Counted from the stretch's first letter, positions 16,611 to 26,834 are shown. The stretch: DNA of 64,000 bases from Desulfatiglans anilini DSM 4660 (GCF_000422285.1 NZ_AULM01000003.1:267660-331659), one strand, 5' to 3'. Numbers and translations: made by a program. Notes: a model not told the origin generated them from the sequence alone.

Positions 16611-18743
16611 ATGAACCATGTGATCCACAACAGCATCGTGAATTTTATCTGGGGTATCGCCGACGACGTGTTGCGCGATGTCTACGTGCGCGGCAAATAC
16701 CGCGACGTGATCCTGCCCATGACGGTCATCCGCCGCCTCGACGCGCTTTTGGAGCCGAGCAAGGAAAAAGTCCTCGGCATGAAGAAGCAGCTCGACGGGG
16801 CCGGGATTGCCAACCAGCACGCCGCGCTCTGCCAGGCTGCAGGCGAGGCCTTTTACAACGTCTCGCCCTTTACCCTGCGTGACCTGAAGAACCGCGCCAA
16901 GCAACAACAGCTCAAGGCCGATTTCGAAGCTTATCTGGACGGCTTTTCACCCAACGTCCAGGAGATTCTCGACAAGTTCAAGTTTCGCAACCAGATCCCC
17001 ACGTTGATCGAGGCCGACATCCTCGGCCACCTGATCGAGAAGTTTCTCGACGGCCGCGTCAATCTGAGCCCCAAGCCGGTGCAGGACGTGGACGGAAACG
17101 AACTTCTCCCGGCGCTCGACAACCACTCCATGGGCACCATCTTCGAGGAGCTGATCCGCCGCTTCAACGAGGAGAACAACGAAGAGGCCGGAGAGCACTT
17201 CACGCCCCGCGACGTGGTCAAGCTCATGGCCGATCTGATCTTCCTGCCGGTGGCCGACGATATCGAGTCGGGCACCTACCTTGTCTATGACGGAGCCTGC
17301 GGCACCGGCGGAATGCTGACAGTGGCTGAAGAGCGCTTGGCCGAATTGGCCGAAAGCCACGGCAAGGACGTCTCCATTCACCTGTTCGGCCAGGAGGTGC
17401 AGCCGGAAACCTACGCCATCTCCAAGGCCGACCTGCTGCTCAAAGGCGAAGGGGCCGAGGCAGAGAATATGAAGTACGGCTCCACGCTCTCCAGCGATGC
17501 CTTCCCGTCGCAGGAATTCGATTTCATGCTCTCCAATCCGCCCTATGGCAAGAGCTGGAAGACCGACCTGGAGCGCCTGGGCGGCAAGGGCGATATCAAG
17601 GACCCGCGCTTTGTCACCCAGCACGGTGGCGACCCGGAATACAAGATGATCACCCGCTCCTCGGACGGGCAGCTCATGTTCCTGGTCAATAAGCTCTCCA
17701 AGATGAAGCACACTACCCGCCTCGGTAGCCGCATCGCCGAAGTCCACAACGGCTCGTCGCTCTTCACCGGCGACGCCGGTCAGGGCGAGAGCAATGTCCG
17801 CCGCTGGATCATCGAGAACGACTGGCTGGAGGCCATCATCGCCCTGCCGGAGAACACGTTCTACAACACCGGCATCGCCACCTACATCTGGGTGCTGACC
17901 AACCGCAAGTCTGATACGCGCCGGGACAAGGTTCAGCTCATCGACGCCACCGAATGGTACGTGCCGCTGCGGCGCAACCTCGGCAAGAAGAACTGCGAGT
18001 TCTCCGAGGAACACATCCGCGCCATCTGCGACCTGGTGGTCAATCCGGTCGAGACCGGGAAATCCAAGATCTTCCCCAACGAGGCCTTCGGCTACTGGAA
18101 GGTGACGGTGGATCGTCCGCTGCGTCTTGCCGTTGATCTGAGCCCGGCCCGGCTGGGTCGGTTCGAGCGGGCCTGCGCCAAGGCCAAGGAAGAGCCGCTG
18201 GCCAACCTGGCCCGCCGCGTGGCCAAGACGCTTGGAGCCGGTCCGCACCTGGATTTCAACGCCTTCGTGGATGCCTGCGACACCGATGCCGACAAGCACG
18301 GTGTCAAGCTCACCGCCAAGCGCAAGAAGCTGCTGCAGAGCGACCTCTGCGACACCAGCGAGGACGCCGCGCCGGTGCTGAAGAAGGTCCACAAGCCGGG
18401 CAAGACCACGCCCGACCCCATCCACGGCCTATTCGAGGCCGAGGTGGTCGGCAAACACTGCGTGGTTGAATACGAGCCGGATACCGCCCTGCGCGACACC
18501 GAACAGGTGCCGCTGCTGGAAGAAGGCGGCATCGAGGCGTTCTTCCAGCGCGAGGTGCTGCCCTACACCCCGGACGCCTGGATCGACCCGGGCAAGACAC
18601 TGGTGGGCTACGAGATCTCCTTCACCCGCCATTTCTACCGGCCCGCGCCCATGCGCACCCTGGATGAAATCAAGGCCGATATCTACGCCCTGGAGCAGGA
18701 GACCGAAGGCCTTCTGGAACAGATTGTCGGGGAGGCTGAGTGA
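16611..18743 (+). CDS. hsdM: Type I restriction-modification methyltransferase subunit
   Basis: Protein of 710 residues, the N6-adenine methyltransferase that with HsdS forms the modification enzyme. An N-terminal helical HsdM_N region (FIWGIADDVLRDVYVRGKYRDVILPMTVIRRLDALL) is followed by the SAM motif DGACGTGGM near residue 226 and the catalytic NPPYGKSW near 309. The C-terminal 200 residues extend past the catalytic domain, making it longer than the common 500-residue HsdM. No disruption is seen. The stop is shared with the hsdS start region (TGATG). Confidence 0.93.
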   Translation: MNHVIHNSIVNFIWGIADDVLRDVYVRGKYRDVILPMTVIRRLDALLEPSKEKVLGMKKQLDGAGIANQHAALCQAAGEAFYNVSPFTLRDLKNRAKQQQLKADFEAYLDGFSPNVQEILDKFKFRNQIPTLIEADILGHLIEKFLDGRVNLSPKPVQDVDGNELLPALDNHSMGTIFEELIRRFNEENNEEAGEHFTPRDVVKLMADLIFLPVADDIESGTYLVYDGACGTGGMLTVAEERLAELAESHGKDVSIHLFGQEVQPETYAISKADLLLKGEGAEAENMKYGSTLSSDAFPSQEFDFMLSNPPYGKSWKTDLERLGGKGDIKDPRFVTQHGGDPEYKMITRSSDGQLMFLVNKLSKMKHTTRLGSRIAEVHNGSSLFTGDAGQGESNVRRWIIENDWLEAIIALPENTFYNTGIATYIWVLTNRKSDTRRDKVQLIDATEWYVPLRRNLGKKNCEFSEEHIRAICDLVVNPVETGKSKIFPNEAFGYWKVTVDRPLRLAVDLSPARLGRFERACAKAKEEPLANLARRVAKTLGAGPHLDFNAFVDACDTDADKHGVKLTAKRKKLLQSDLCDTSEDAAPVLKKVHKPGKTTPDPIHGLFEAEVVGKHCVVEYEPDTALRDTEQVPLLEEGGIEAFFQREVLPYTPDAWIDPGKTLVGYEISFTRHFYRPAPMRTLDEIKADIYALEQETEGLLEQIVGEAE

Positions 18744-20164
18744 TGAAGCTGGCCCCTTATCCAGAATACAAAGACGCGGGAGTGAGCTGGGTCGGGAGCA
18801 TTCCAGCACATTGGCCTGAGATGCGGGCAAAGTATTACTTCAAAGAGATTGATGATCGCTCCCAAACAGGCGATGAAGAAATGCTCTCGGTGTCTCACAT
18901 CACGGGAGTGACTCCCCGCAGCCAGAAGAACGTGACCATGTTCAAGGCCGAGTCGAATGTCGGTCAGAAACGTTGCCAACCCGGCGATCTGATCATCAAT
19001 ACGATGTGGGCCTGGATGTCTGCATTGGGCGTCTCGAACCATGCTGGAATTGTGAGTCCTGCCTATGGTGTTTACCGACCAAGAAGCAACCAGGATTACG
19101 ACTACTACTATCTCGACAGCCTGTTGCGGATTGGAGGATATCGCTCGGAATACATTTGCCGGTCAACGGGCATTCGCTCTTCCCGGCTCAGGCTCTATCC
19201 CGATAAATTTCTGAGCATGCCGGTGGTCTGCCCTCCTCAGGAAGAGCAGCAAACCATCGCACGATTCCTGAAGGCACAAGACCGCTTGTTCCGAAAATTT
19301 ATCCGCAACAAACGGCGGTTCATCGAACTGCTCAAGGAGCAGAAGCAGAACGTCATCAACCAGGCCGTGACCCGGGGGCTCAATCCCAACGTCAAACTCA
19401 AGCCCAGCGGCGTGGAATGGATCGGAGATATTCCGGAGCATTGGGATGCCAGACGGCTCCGCACGCTGGCGGCGGTCAGGGCAAGTGGCGTCGACAAGAA
19501 CACGAACGAGGACGAAGTCCCGGTCCTGCTCTGCAACTACGTGGACGTTTACAAGAACGACCGCATCACCGCCGCTATCGATTTCATGAAGGCCACGGCC
19601 ACGCCGGAAGAGATTCGCGCTTTTGAGCTGAAAGCGGGCGACGTAATCATCACCAAGGACTCCGAAAGTTGGGACGACATCGCCATTCCCACTTTCGTGC
19701 CCGAGGCTCTTCCCGGCATCGTTTGCGCCTATCACTTGGCCTTGATCCGACCGTTCTCAGGTGAAATCGAAGGCGAGTTTCTGTTCAGGGCATTCTCATC
19801 CGACCCAGTGGCAGACCAGTTCCGGATTGCCGCTACCGGCGTGACCCGCTTTGGCTTGGCGCAAGGTGCAATCAAGGGGGCGTTCTTCCCGCTCCCGCCG
19901 TTGGAGGAACAGCGGGCGATTATTGCTCACATCAATGAGAAGTGCGCCGAGATAAGCCAGGCGATTTCAAGGGCCGAGCGTGAGATCGAATTGATGCGCG
20001 AATACCGCACCCGACTGATTTCCGATGTGGTCACCGGTCAGGTGGATGTGCGCGGCATCGAGGTGCCAGAGATTGCCGACGAAGAGCTGCTGTCGCTGGA
20101 TGAGGACACCGCCGATGCCGATGACGTGATTGATGACGAGGGGGACATGGATGAAACCGACTGA
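18743..20164 (+). CDS. hsdS: Type I restriction-modification specificity subunit
   Basis: Protein of 473 residues with the expected duplicated layout: two target recognition domains, each opening with a WVGSIPAHW or WIGDIPEHW type sequence (residues about 12-20 and 225-235) and each followed by a conserved helix (PPQEEQQTIARFL...RFIELLKEQKQNVINQAVTRG; PPLEEQRAIIAHIN...LMREYRTRLISDVVTGQVDVRG). The two-domain structure predicts a bipartite recognition sequence that cannot be read from the gene. The ATG at 18743 has GGAGG at 18731-18735; a GTG three bases earlier is less well spaced. Confidence 0.93.
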   Translation: MKLAPYPEYKDAGVSWVGSIPAHWPEMRAKYYFKEIDDRSQTGDEEMLSVSHITGVTPRSQKNVTMFKAESNVGQKRCQPGDLIINTMWAWMSALGVSNHAGIVSPAYGVYRPRSNQDYDYYYLDSLLRIGGYRSEYICRSTGIRSSRLRLYPDKFLSMPVVCPPQEEQQTIARFLKAQDRLFRKFIRNKRRFIELLKEQKQNVINQAVTRGLNPNVKLKPSGVEWIGDIPEHWDARRLRTLAAVRASGVDKNTNEDEVPVLLCNYVDVYKNDRITAAIDFMKATATPEEIRAFELKAGDVIITKDSESWDDIAIPTFVPEALPGIVCAYHLALIRPFSGEIEGEFLFRAFSSDPVADQFRIAATGVTRFGLAQGAIKGAFFPLPPLEEQRAIIAHINEKCAEISQAISRAEREIELMREYRTRLISDVVTGQVDVRGIEVPEIADEELLSLDEDTADADDVIDDEGDMDETD

Positions 20165-21194
20165 CAAAACCCCAAAAAACAGCCTCGGCAAACCGCAGGA
20201 CTACCCGGGCCTGCTGACCGAGATCAAGGAGCGCATCCGCTCCGCCCAGTATGAAGCCCTCAAGGCGGTCAACAAGGAGCTGGTCGGCCTGTACTGGGAT
20301 ATCGGCCGGATGATCGTGGAGCGGCAGGATGTTGAAGGCTGGGGCAAGGCGGTGGTGGAACAGCTCGCCGCCGATCTGCGGACGGAGTTTCCCGGCGTGG
20401 GCGGTTTCTCGTCCTCCAACCTCTGGCGGATGAAAGCCTTTTTCGAGGCGTACACCGGCCTGGAAAAACTCGCACCACTGGTGCGAGAAATCGGCTGGAG
20501 CCACAACCTGGCCATCCTGGAGCGCTGCAAGGACCCGCTGGAGCGGGAATTCTATCTGCGCATGACCCGCAAGTTCGGCTGGTCCAAGAATGTCCTCATT
20601 CACCAGATCGACAACCAGAGCTATGAAAAATCCCTGCTGGGCCAGACCAACTTCGACCAGGCGCTGACGCCGGAACTTCGCGCCCAGGCCAAGCTGGCGG
20701 TGAAGGACGAATACACCTTCGATTTTCTGGAACTGGGCGAGGAACACAGCGAGCGGGAGCTGGAGCGGGCGCTCATCGCCCGGATCGAGGATTTCCTCCG
20801 GGCCATGGGCGGCATGTTCGCCTTCATGGGCAGCCAATACCGGCTGGAGGTGGACGGCAAAGAGTTTTTCATCGACCTCTTGTTGTTTCACCGCCGTCTG
20901 CGCTGCCTTGTCGCCATTGAATTGAAAGTCGGCGAGTTCCTGCCGGAGTTCGTCGGCAAGATGCAGTTTTATCTGGCGGCTCTGGACCGGCAGGTCCGCC
21001 AGGAGGACGAGAACCCCTCCATCGGCATCATCCTGTGCAAGGAGAAGAGCCGCACGATTGTGGAATACGCCCTGCACGACGCCCGCAAGCCCATCGGCGT
21101 GGCCACCTATGAAATCACCAAGACCCTGCCCAAGGCGCTGAAAGGCCAACTGCCGTCGCCGAAGGACATCGCCCATTTGCTGGAGGATCTATGA
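20151..21194 (+). CDS. DUF1016/YhcG-type PD-(D/E)XK nuclease-domain protein
   Basis: Protein of 347 residues. The N-terminal DUF1016 region (YPGLLTEIKERIRSAQYEALKAVNKELVGLYWDIGRMI) leads into a C-terminal nuclease-like half: the segment GKEFFIDLLLFHRRLRCLVAIELKVGEFLPEFVGKMQFYL carries D...E-x-K of the PD-(D/E)XK fold. Genes of this family are often found inside type I restriction operons, and here it lies between hsdS and hsdR. The ATG at 20151 follows GAGGGGGA at 20138-20145 and overlaps the hsdS end by 14 bp. Whether it acts with the restriction complex or separately is unknown. Confidence 0.88.
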   Translation: MKPTDKTPKNSLGKPQDYPGLLTEIKERIRSAQYEALKAVNKELVGLYWDIGRMIVERQDVEGWGKAVVEQLAADLRTEFPGVGGFSSSNLWRMKAFFEAYTGLEKLAPLVREIGWSHNLAILERCKDPLEREFYLRMTRKFGWSKNVLIHQIDNQSYEKSLLGQTNFDQALTPELRAQAKLAVKDEYTFDFLELGEEHSERELERALIARIEDFLRAMGGMFAFMGSQYRLEVDGKEFFIDLLLFHRRLRCLVAIELKVGEFLPEFVGKMQFYLAALDRQVRQEDENPSIGIILCKEKSRTIVEYALHDARKPIGVATYEITKTLPKALKGQLPSPKDIAHLLEDL

Positions 21195-24100
21195 AACCGA
21201 CCGACACCAGCGAAAAGGGCCTGGAGTCCATCATCGTCGCGTCCCTCGTGGAGGAGGCCGGATACGTTCAGGGCGACCCGCAGGACTACGACCGGGAACA
21301 CGCTGTCGACCGGGCCAAGTTGCTGCAATTCCTCTCCGCCACCCAGCCCGACACCTATGAGGCTCTTGGCATCGACGAGGAAGGCGGCTCTTCCAATCCT
21401 CGGCGCACCCAATTCCTGCACCGCCTGCAGGGCGAGATCGCCAAGCGCGGCGTGGTAGACGTGCTGCGCGGCGGCATCAAGCACGGCCCGGCCCATGTGG
21501 ACCTTTTCTACGGCACGCCGACGCCAGGCAATGTGAAGGCGGCCGAGCGGTTCGCGGCCAACATCTTCAGCGTCACCCGCCAGTTACGCTACAGCCGCAA
21601 TGAGACTGCGCTCTCCCTCGACATGGCCGTGTTCATCAACGGCCTGCCCATCGCCACCTTCGAACTCAAGAACAAACTCACCAAGCAGACGGTGCTTGAT
21701 GCCGTGCAGCAGTACCAGCGCGACCGCGACCCGAAGGAGCTGCTGTTCCAGTTCGGCCGCTGCGTCGTCCATTTTGCCGTGGACGATCACGAGGTGCGTT
21801 TCTGCACCCACCTCAAGGGCAAGGGCTCGTGGTTTCTGCCGTTCGACAAAGGCTACAACGACGGCGCTGGCAATCCGCCCAACCCGGCCGGGCTCGCCAC
21901 CGACTACCTGTGGAAGGAGACCCTCTCCAAAGAGGGCCTGACCGATATCCTGGAAAACTACGCCCAGGTGGTGGAGGAAAAGGACGAGAAGACCGGCAAA
22001 AAGAGGTACAAGCAAATCTTCCCTCGCTACCACCAGTTAAAGGTGGTGCGCATGCTGCTGGCCAATGCCGCCGAGAGCGGCATCGGCAGGCGCTACCTGA
22101 TCCAGCACTCGGCGGGCAGCGGCAAGAGCAACTCTATCGCCTGGCTGGCGCACCAGCTTGTGGGGCTGGAACACGAGAGCAAGGCGTTGTTCGATTCGGT
22201 CATCGTGGTCACCGACCGACGGGTGCTCGACAAACAGATCCGCGACACCATCAAGCAGTTCGCCCAGGTTTCCGCCACCGTCGGCCATGCCGAGCATTCC
22301 GGCGACCTGCGCCGCTTCCTCAAGGCCGGTAAGAAAATCATCATCACCACGGTGCAGAAGTTCCCGTTCATCCTCGATGAGATCGGCGATGAACACCGCA
22401 AGAGCAAATTCGCCATCATCATCGACGAGGCCCATTCCAGCCAGGGCGGCAAAACCACCGCCGCCATGAACATGGCCGTTGCGGAAAAGCCGGGTGAATA
22501 CAAGGCGGAATGGGATGAACTGGATACCGAGGACAAGATCAACAAGATCATGGAAGGCCGGAAGATGGTGACCAACGCCAGCTACTTCGCCTTCACCGCG
22601 ACCCCAAAGAACAAGACCCTGGAGATCTTCGGCGAGCCGGACCCGCAGCCGGACGGCACCGTGAAGCACCACCCGTTCCACAGCTACACCATGAAGCAGG
22701 CCATCCAGGAGGGCTTCATCCTCGATGTGCTTAAGAACTACACCCCGGTGGAGAGCTACTACCGCCTGGCCAAGACAGTGGAGGACGATCCGCTCTTCGA
22801 CGCCAACAAGGCCCAGAAAAAGCTGCGCCGCTATGTGGAGTCCCATGAGCACGCCATCCGCGAGAAGGCGGAGATCATGGTGGACCACTTCCACGCCCAG
22901 GTGATCGGCCACCGCAAGATCGGCGGCCATGCCCGGGCCATGGTCATTACCAACGGCATCGAGCGGGCCATCCAGTATTTCCACGCCTTCAGGGACTACC
23001 TCAAGGAGTGCAAGAGCCCTTACGAGCCCATCGTGGCTTTTTCCGGGGAGCACGACTTTTCACATAAAGATTGGGGCGGCAAGAAAGTGACCGAAGCGAC
23101 GCTGAACGGCTTCCCCAGCAGCCAGATCCCGGACAAGGTGCAACAGGACCCGTACCGCTTCCTGATCGTCGCCGACAAGTTCCAGACCGGCTACGACGAA
23201 CCGCTGCTGCACACCATGTACGTGGACAAGGCGCTCTCCGGCATCAAGGCGGTGCAGACCCTCTCGCGACTCAATCGCGCCCATCCGCAAAAGCACGACA
23301 CCTTTGTGCTCGATTTCTACAACGACTCGGAGACCATCCAGAAGTCGTTCGAGCCCTATTACCGCACCACCATCCTCAGTGACGAGACCGACCCCAATAA
23401 GCTGCACGACCTGAAGTCGGATCTGGACGGCTACCAGGTCTATTCGCAGGCGCAAATCGACGATCTGGTGGGACTCTACCTGAACGGCGCGGACCGCGAC
23501 AAGCTCGACCCGATCCTGGACGCATGCGTGGCCACCTACAATGCCGATCTCGACGAAGACGGACAGGTGGACTTCAAGGGCAAGGCCAAGGCCGTCGTGC
23601 GCACCTACGGTTTTCTGTCCTCGATTCTGGCGTACTCGAATGCCGACTGGGAAAAGCTGTCGATCTTTCTGAATTTCCTGATCCCGAAACTCCCCGCGCC
23701 CAAGGAAGAGGATCTGTCCCGGGGCATCCTGGAGGCCATCGACATGGACAGCTACCGTGTCGAGGTGAAAACCAGCCTGAAGATAGGCCTTCCGGATCAG
23801 GATGCCGAAATCGGACCGGTGCCGACCAGCGGTGGTGGCCGCAAACCGGAACCGGAGCTGGACCAACTGAGCAACATCATCAAGGCGTTCAACGACCAGT
23901 TCGGCAACATCGATTGGAAGGACGGCGACAAGATCCGCAAGGTCATTGCCGAGGAGATCCCAGCCAAGGTAGCAGCGGACGCGGCCTACCAGAACGCCAT
24001 GAAGAACAACGATAAGAAGACCGCCCGGATCGAGCACGACGCCGCGCTGCAACGCGTCATGATCGACCTCTTGTCCGACCACACCGAGCTGTTCAAGCAG

Positions 24101-24208
24101 TTCAGCGACAACCCGTCGTTCAAGAAATGGCTGGGCGACACCATCTTCGGCGTGACCTATCAGCAACAGGCCGAACAATCCGCAACGGGGGCGAGCCATG
24201 GACGTTAG
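21191..24208 (+). CDS. hsdR: Type I restriction endonuclease subunit
   Basis: Protein of 1005 residues, the DNA translocase-nuclease of the complex. The N-terminal nuclease domain ends in ATFELKNKLTKQTVLDAVQQYQ (E-x-K near residue 157, then the Q-x3-Y helix). SF2 motor motifs follow: AGSGKS near 309, IIDEAHSS near 411, FTATP near 462, and TGYDEPLLHTMYVDK with QTLSRLNRAHPQK near 668-702. The C-terminus is helical and ends in LGDTIFGVTYQQQ. Length and motifs are complete. The ATG overlaps the previous stop and the end overlaps the Mrr-like gene by 11 bp. Confidence 0.93.
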   Translation: MKPTDTSEKGLESIIVASLVEEAGYVQGDPQDYDREHAVDRAKLLQFLSATQPDTYEALGIDEEGGSSNPRRTQFLHRLQGEIAKRGVVDVLRGGIKHGPAHVDLFYGTPTPGNVKAAERFAANIFSVTRQLRYSRNETALSLDMAVFINGLPIATFELKNKLTKQTVLDAVQQYQRDRDPKELLFQFGRCVVHFAVDDHEVRFCTHLKGKGSWFLPFDKGYNDGAGNPPNPAGLATDYLWKETLSKEGLTDILENYAQVVEEKDEKTGKKRYKQIFPRYHQLKVVRMLLANAAESGIGRRYLIQHSAGSGKSNSIAWLAHQLVGLEHESKALFDSVIVVTDRRVLDKQIRDTIKQFAQVSATVGHAEHSGDLRRFLKAGKKIIITTVQKFPFILDEIGDEHRKSKFAIIIDEAHSSQGGKTTAAMNMAVAEKPGEYKAEWDELDTEDKINKIMEGRKMVTNASYFAFTATPKNKTLEIFGEPDPQPDGTVKHHPFHSYTMKQAIQEGFILDVLKNYTPVESYYRLAKTVEDDPLFDANKAQKKLRRYVESHEHAIREKAEIMVDHFHAQVIGHRKIGGHARAMVITNGIERAIQYFHAFRDYLKECKSPYEPIVAFSGEHDFSHKDWGGKKVTEATLNGFPSSQIPDKVQQDPYRFLIVADKFQTGYDEPLLHTMYVDKALSGIKAVQTLSRLNRAHPQKHDTFVLDFYNDSETIQKSFEPYYRTTILSDETDPNKLHDLKSDLDGYQVYSQAQIDDLVGLYLNGADRDKLDPILDACVATYNADLDEDGQVDFKGKAKAVVRTYGFLSSILAYSNADWEKLSIFLNFLIPKLPAPKEEDLSRGILEAIDMDSYRVEVKTSLKIGLPDQDAEIGPVPTSGGGRKPEPELDQLSNIIKAFNDQFGNIDWKDGDKIRKVIAEEIPAKVAADAAYQNAMKNNDKKTARIEHDAALQRVMIDLLSDHTELFKQFSDNPSFKKWLGDTIFGVTYQQQAEQSATGASHGR

Positions 24209-25241
24209 AACGGCCGCCATTCAGGTTTTGCAGCAGGCCGGAACGGAACTGCACGCCAAGGATATCGCCGAGCAGATCATGGCTGCCGGTCTCTGGCAAT
24301 CCGGAGGGAAAACCCCAGACGCCACTGTCAGCGCCCGGCTCTACTCCGACATCAAGAACAACGGAGACAAGTCACCCTTTGTAAAGGTCGGCCCTCAGAC
24401 CTTCGCGCTTCGGAATTCCGCTGAAATACCGAGCAGCACTGGGCCGGTTCCTGCGGCCGTCGAGGAAGCCCCAAAACCTCATCCTACCAACGCGGGATTT
24501 TCCTTCACCGATTGTGCTCAGAAGGTGCTTGAGGAGTTCGGCGGGAAGAAGCCGATGCACTACAAGGAGATCACCGAGAAGGCCCTGGCGAAAGGATGGT
24601 TGGTGACAGGTGGCAAAACGCCCGAAGCCACCATGTACGCCCAGGTGATCACCGAGATCAAACGCCAGCAGAAACGCGGTGAGCGGCCCCGCTTCGTCCA
24701 GCACGGCCGTGGCTATGTGGGCCTGAGCCAATGGATGGGGCGTGGACTCGCATTCCAAATCGAGCAGCACAACCACCAGGTCCGCAAGGTCCTGCGCGAG
24801 CGCTTGCTGGCCATGAAGCCCGGTGAGTTCGAGGAGCTCATCTCTCAGTTACTGGCGGAGATGGGTTTCGAGATGGTCGAGGTAACTAAACTCAGCGGCG
24901 ACGGCGGCATCGATGTCAGGGGCACCCTGGTGGTTGGTGACGTTGTCCGCATCAAGATGGCCGTCCAGGTCAAGAAATGGAAGCTCAAGAACAACATCCA
25001 AGCCCCGGTCGTGCAGCAGGTGCGCGGCAGCCTGGGGGCGCACGAGCAAGGCCTGATCATCACCACCAGCGACTTCAGCCCCGGAGCCGTCAAGGAAGCT
25101 GCCCAGTCCGACAAGACACCCATCGCCCTGATGAATGGGGAACAGCTTGTGATGCTCCTGATGGAACACGGCATCGGCGTCCATCGTTCGACGCCTGATT
25201 TGTTTGAAATTGATGAAGAATTCGGACCGGTGATGAAATGA
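24198..25241 (+). CDS. Mrr-like restriction endonuclease with two HARE-HTH domains
   Basis: Protein of 347 residues. Residues about 1-72 and 100-185 are two related HARE-HTH winged helices (AAIQVLQQAGTELHAKDIAEQIM...WQSGGKTPDATVSARLYSDIK and KVLEEFGGKKPMHYKEITEKAL...GGKTPEATMYAQVITEIK), a domain seen in proteins that sense or bind modified DNA. Residues about 205-330 form an Mrr catalytic domain with SGDGGIDVRG and VQVKKWK (D...Q-x-K). It overlaps the hsdR end, so it is co-expressed with the type I system. A modification-dependent activity is an inference from family. Confidence 0.88.
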   Translation: MDVRTAAIQVLQQAGTELHAKDIAEQIMAAGLWQSGGKTPDATVSARLYSDIKNNGDKSPFVKVGPQTFALRNSAEIPSSTGPVPAAVEEAPKPHPTNAGFSFTDCAQKVLEEFGGKKPMHYKEITEKALAKGWLVTGGKTPEATMYAQVITEIKRQQKRGERPRFVQHGRGYVGLSQWMGRGLAFQIEQHNHQVRKVLRERLLAMKPGEFEELISQLLAEMGFEMVEVTKLSGDGGIDVRGTLVVGDVVRIKMAVQVKKWKLKNNIQAPVVQQVRGSLGAHEQGLIITTSDFSPGAVKEAAQSDKTPIALMNGEQLVMLLMEHGIGVHRSTPDLFEIDEEFGPVMK

Positions 25242-25310
25242 CGGCGCGGATAGTTCGATTCTCCAAGACCGCAGAATGCATGCGGGACTGTCGATTGAGC
25301 GGGGTGAGAA

Positions 25311-25850
25311 ATGAATAGAGTTGATTTTTTGCTGGATGCCGACGAACTGGTTCCAGTCATTGGGACACTGCAGGACGCTTTAACAAGACGCCCCAATCCT
25401 GAAGGTGAGCCGCATTTCGATCTGCAGACTGCGCTTGATAGTTGCGACGAATATTTTCAGAGCATTCGGGAGCTTACGGAAGCCACCGGAAGGCTCTCTA
25501 CTCATGATCTGCTTCAGGCAGCAAACGGTATGTCATCGGGTTACCGGTGCTTTTGGGAGCGGCCATTCCCCCAGGGCCTGGAAATGGGACAGCCTCTGTT
25601 TTCGGCCGTTCTCGAACGGCCCATGCGCGAACTGCTGCGGACGCTTCAGTCTCTCACAGAGGCTGAAAGCGGAGATTCTCTGGGTGAACCGCTGATTACT
25701 CTTGATGCAGAGGAGGAACTGAATTGTTTCAACTCGTGGCTTGATGGCCTTGCAGCCCATCAGAGAATTGGTTTGCGGCCTTCACAGGGGTATGGATTAG
25801 GGTCCTTGGCAGCCTCCTTCTTGCTGGGATGGTGGTTTGGGCGGGATTGA
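25311..25850 (+). CDS. Unrecognised acidic protein after the restriction operon
   Basis: Protein of 179 residues, unrecognised. Mostly helical and acidic, with the end (GYGLGSLAASFLLGWWFGRD) hydrophobic and aromatic, which may be a short membrane-contacting tail. It starts 69 bp after the Mrr-like gene and ends 117 bp before the DUF3553 gene, so it is not tightly bound to either. Base composition is less GC-rich than the upstream restriction genes. No function is proposed. Confidence 0.6.
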   Translation: MNRVDFLLDADELVPVIGTLQDALTRRPNPEGEPHFDLQTALDSCDEYFQSIRELTEATGRLSTHDLLQAANGMSSGYRCFWERPFPQGLEMGQPLFSAVLERPMRELLRTLQSLTEAESGDSLGEPLITLDAEEELNCFNSWLDGLAAHQRIGLRPSQGYGLGSLAASFLLGWWFGRD

Positions 25851-25967
25851 TACGTGTTCGGCAAGCGCCATTCTCTTTATGGTGTGTCATATTCTGACGC
25901 AGACATTGATTATCTTCATGGCGAACCGAGCGGCATGCTGCGATAAAGGAAAAAGGAGGATTGAACG

Positions 25968-26834
25968 ATGATTGCAACCGGGGATAAGGTGCGACACCCC
26001 AAGATGCCCGATTGGGGTATAGGGAAGGTGTTGGAGGTCACATCGGATGGAAAGGCCAGGATATTTTTCATCCATGCCGGGGAAAAGACCATTCTGTTGA
26101 GCCATGTCGATTTTGAAAAGATCGAAGGTGAAGAAGCTGCACACCCAATACTCGACAATCCATCTTTTTTCGAACGCGCCACGGTCAAAGGGCACAGAAG
26201 TCTGCCCGACGCCCGGTTGGATTTTTTGAAGCTTTTCCCTGATGGGTTTGAGGACGCCGGTTATCTCAACGAGGAACGTAATTACAAAGTCGCTGCCAGG
26301 GAGCTTCTGCTGGAATTGCTCAGCGAGCAGGCTTTCAGGGAACTTCTCGGAAGCGGAAATTTCGATGAAATCGTGCGACGGGCTCTCCAGGTAGCCAATA
26401 AGACCAACCTGATTTTCCCCAACGAAAAGATGGGCCTCAAGGATGGCCTGAAAACCCCCGAACACATCCAGCTTTTTGCCGAGCGCTTATTCGACCTTCT
26501 TTACGGCAATGGCGAATTCAGGAAGCGATTTGAAACTTTCGCGGAATGCCTGGAAGAGATTGAGGCGGCCAAATGGACCACCATGACCTACTTTACATTT
26601 CTCGCATTCCCCGAAAAACACATGTTTCTCAAACCTGAAGTCACCAAGCATGCCGCTGCACTCACTAAGGCCGAGCTGAACTACAAGTCCGACCTGAATT
26701 GGGTGACTTATTCCTGCCTGCTCGATTTCGCCAGGTATCTCAAAGATGAGCTGGTCGCCATGGAAATGAACCCGCGTGACATGATTGATGTACAGTCATT
26801 CATGTGGTGCATTACGCCCGGGAAGTACGACTGA
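25968..26834 (+). CDS. DUF3553 domain protein, first gene of the candidate defence operon
   Basis: Protein of 288 residues. Residues 1-50 (GDKVRHPKMPDWGIGKVLEVTSDGKARIFFIHAGEKTI) match the DUF3553 domain, a small CarD/Tudor-like barrel. The remainder is helical and unrecognised, with a conserved-looking FTFLAFPEKHMFLKPEVTKHAA near residues 205-226 and ending DMIDVQSFMWCITPGKYD. AAAAAGGAGGA gives a strong ribosome site. The next gene starts one base after its stop, so the two are a translational unit. DNA or RNA polymerase contact through the barrel is only a possibility. Confidence 0.75.
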   Translation: MIATGDKVRHPKMPDWGIGKVLEVTSDGKARIFFIHAGEKTILLSHVDFEKIEGEEAAHPILDNPSFFERATVKGHRSLPDARLDFLKLFPDGFEDAGYLNEERNYKVAARELLLELLSEQAFRELLGSGNFDEIVRRALQVANKTNLIFPNEKMGLKDGLKTPEHIQLFAERLFDLLYGNGEFRKRFETFAECLEEIEAAKWTTMTYFTFLAFPEKHMFLKPEVTKHAAALTKAELNYKSDLNWVTYSCLLDFARYLKDELVAMEMNPRDMIDVQSFMWCITPGKYD

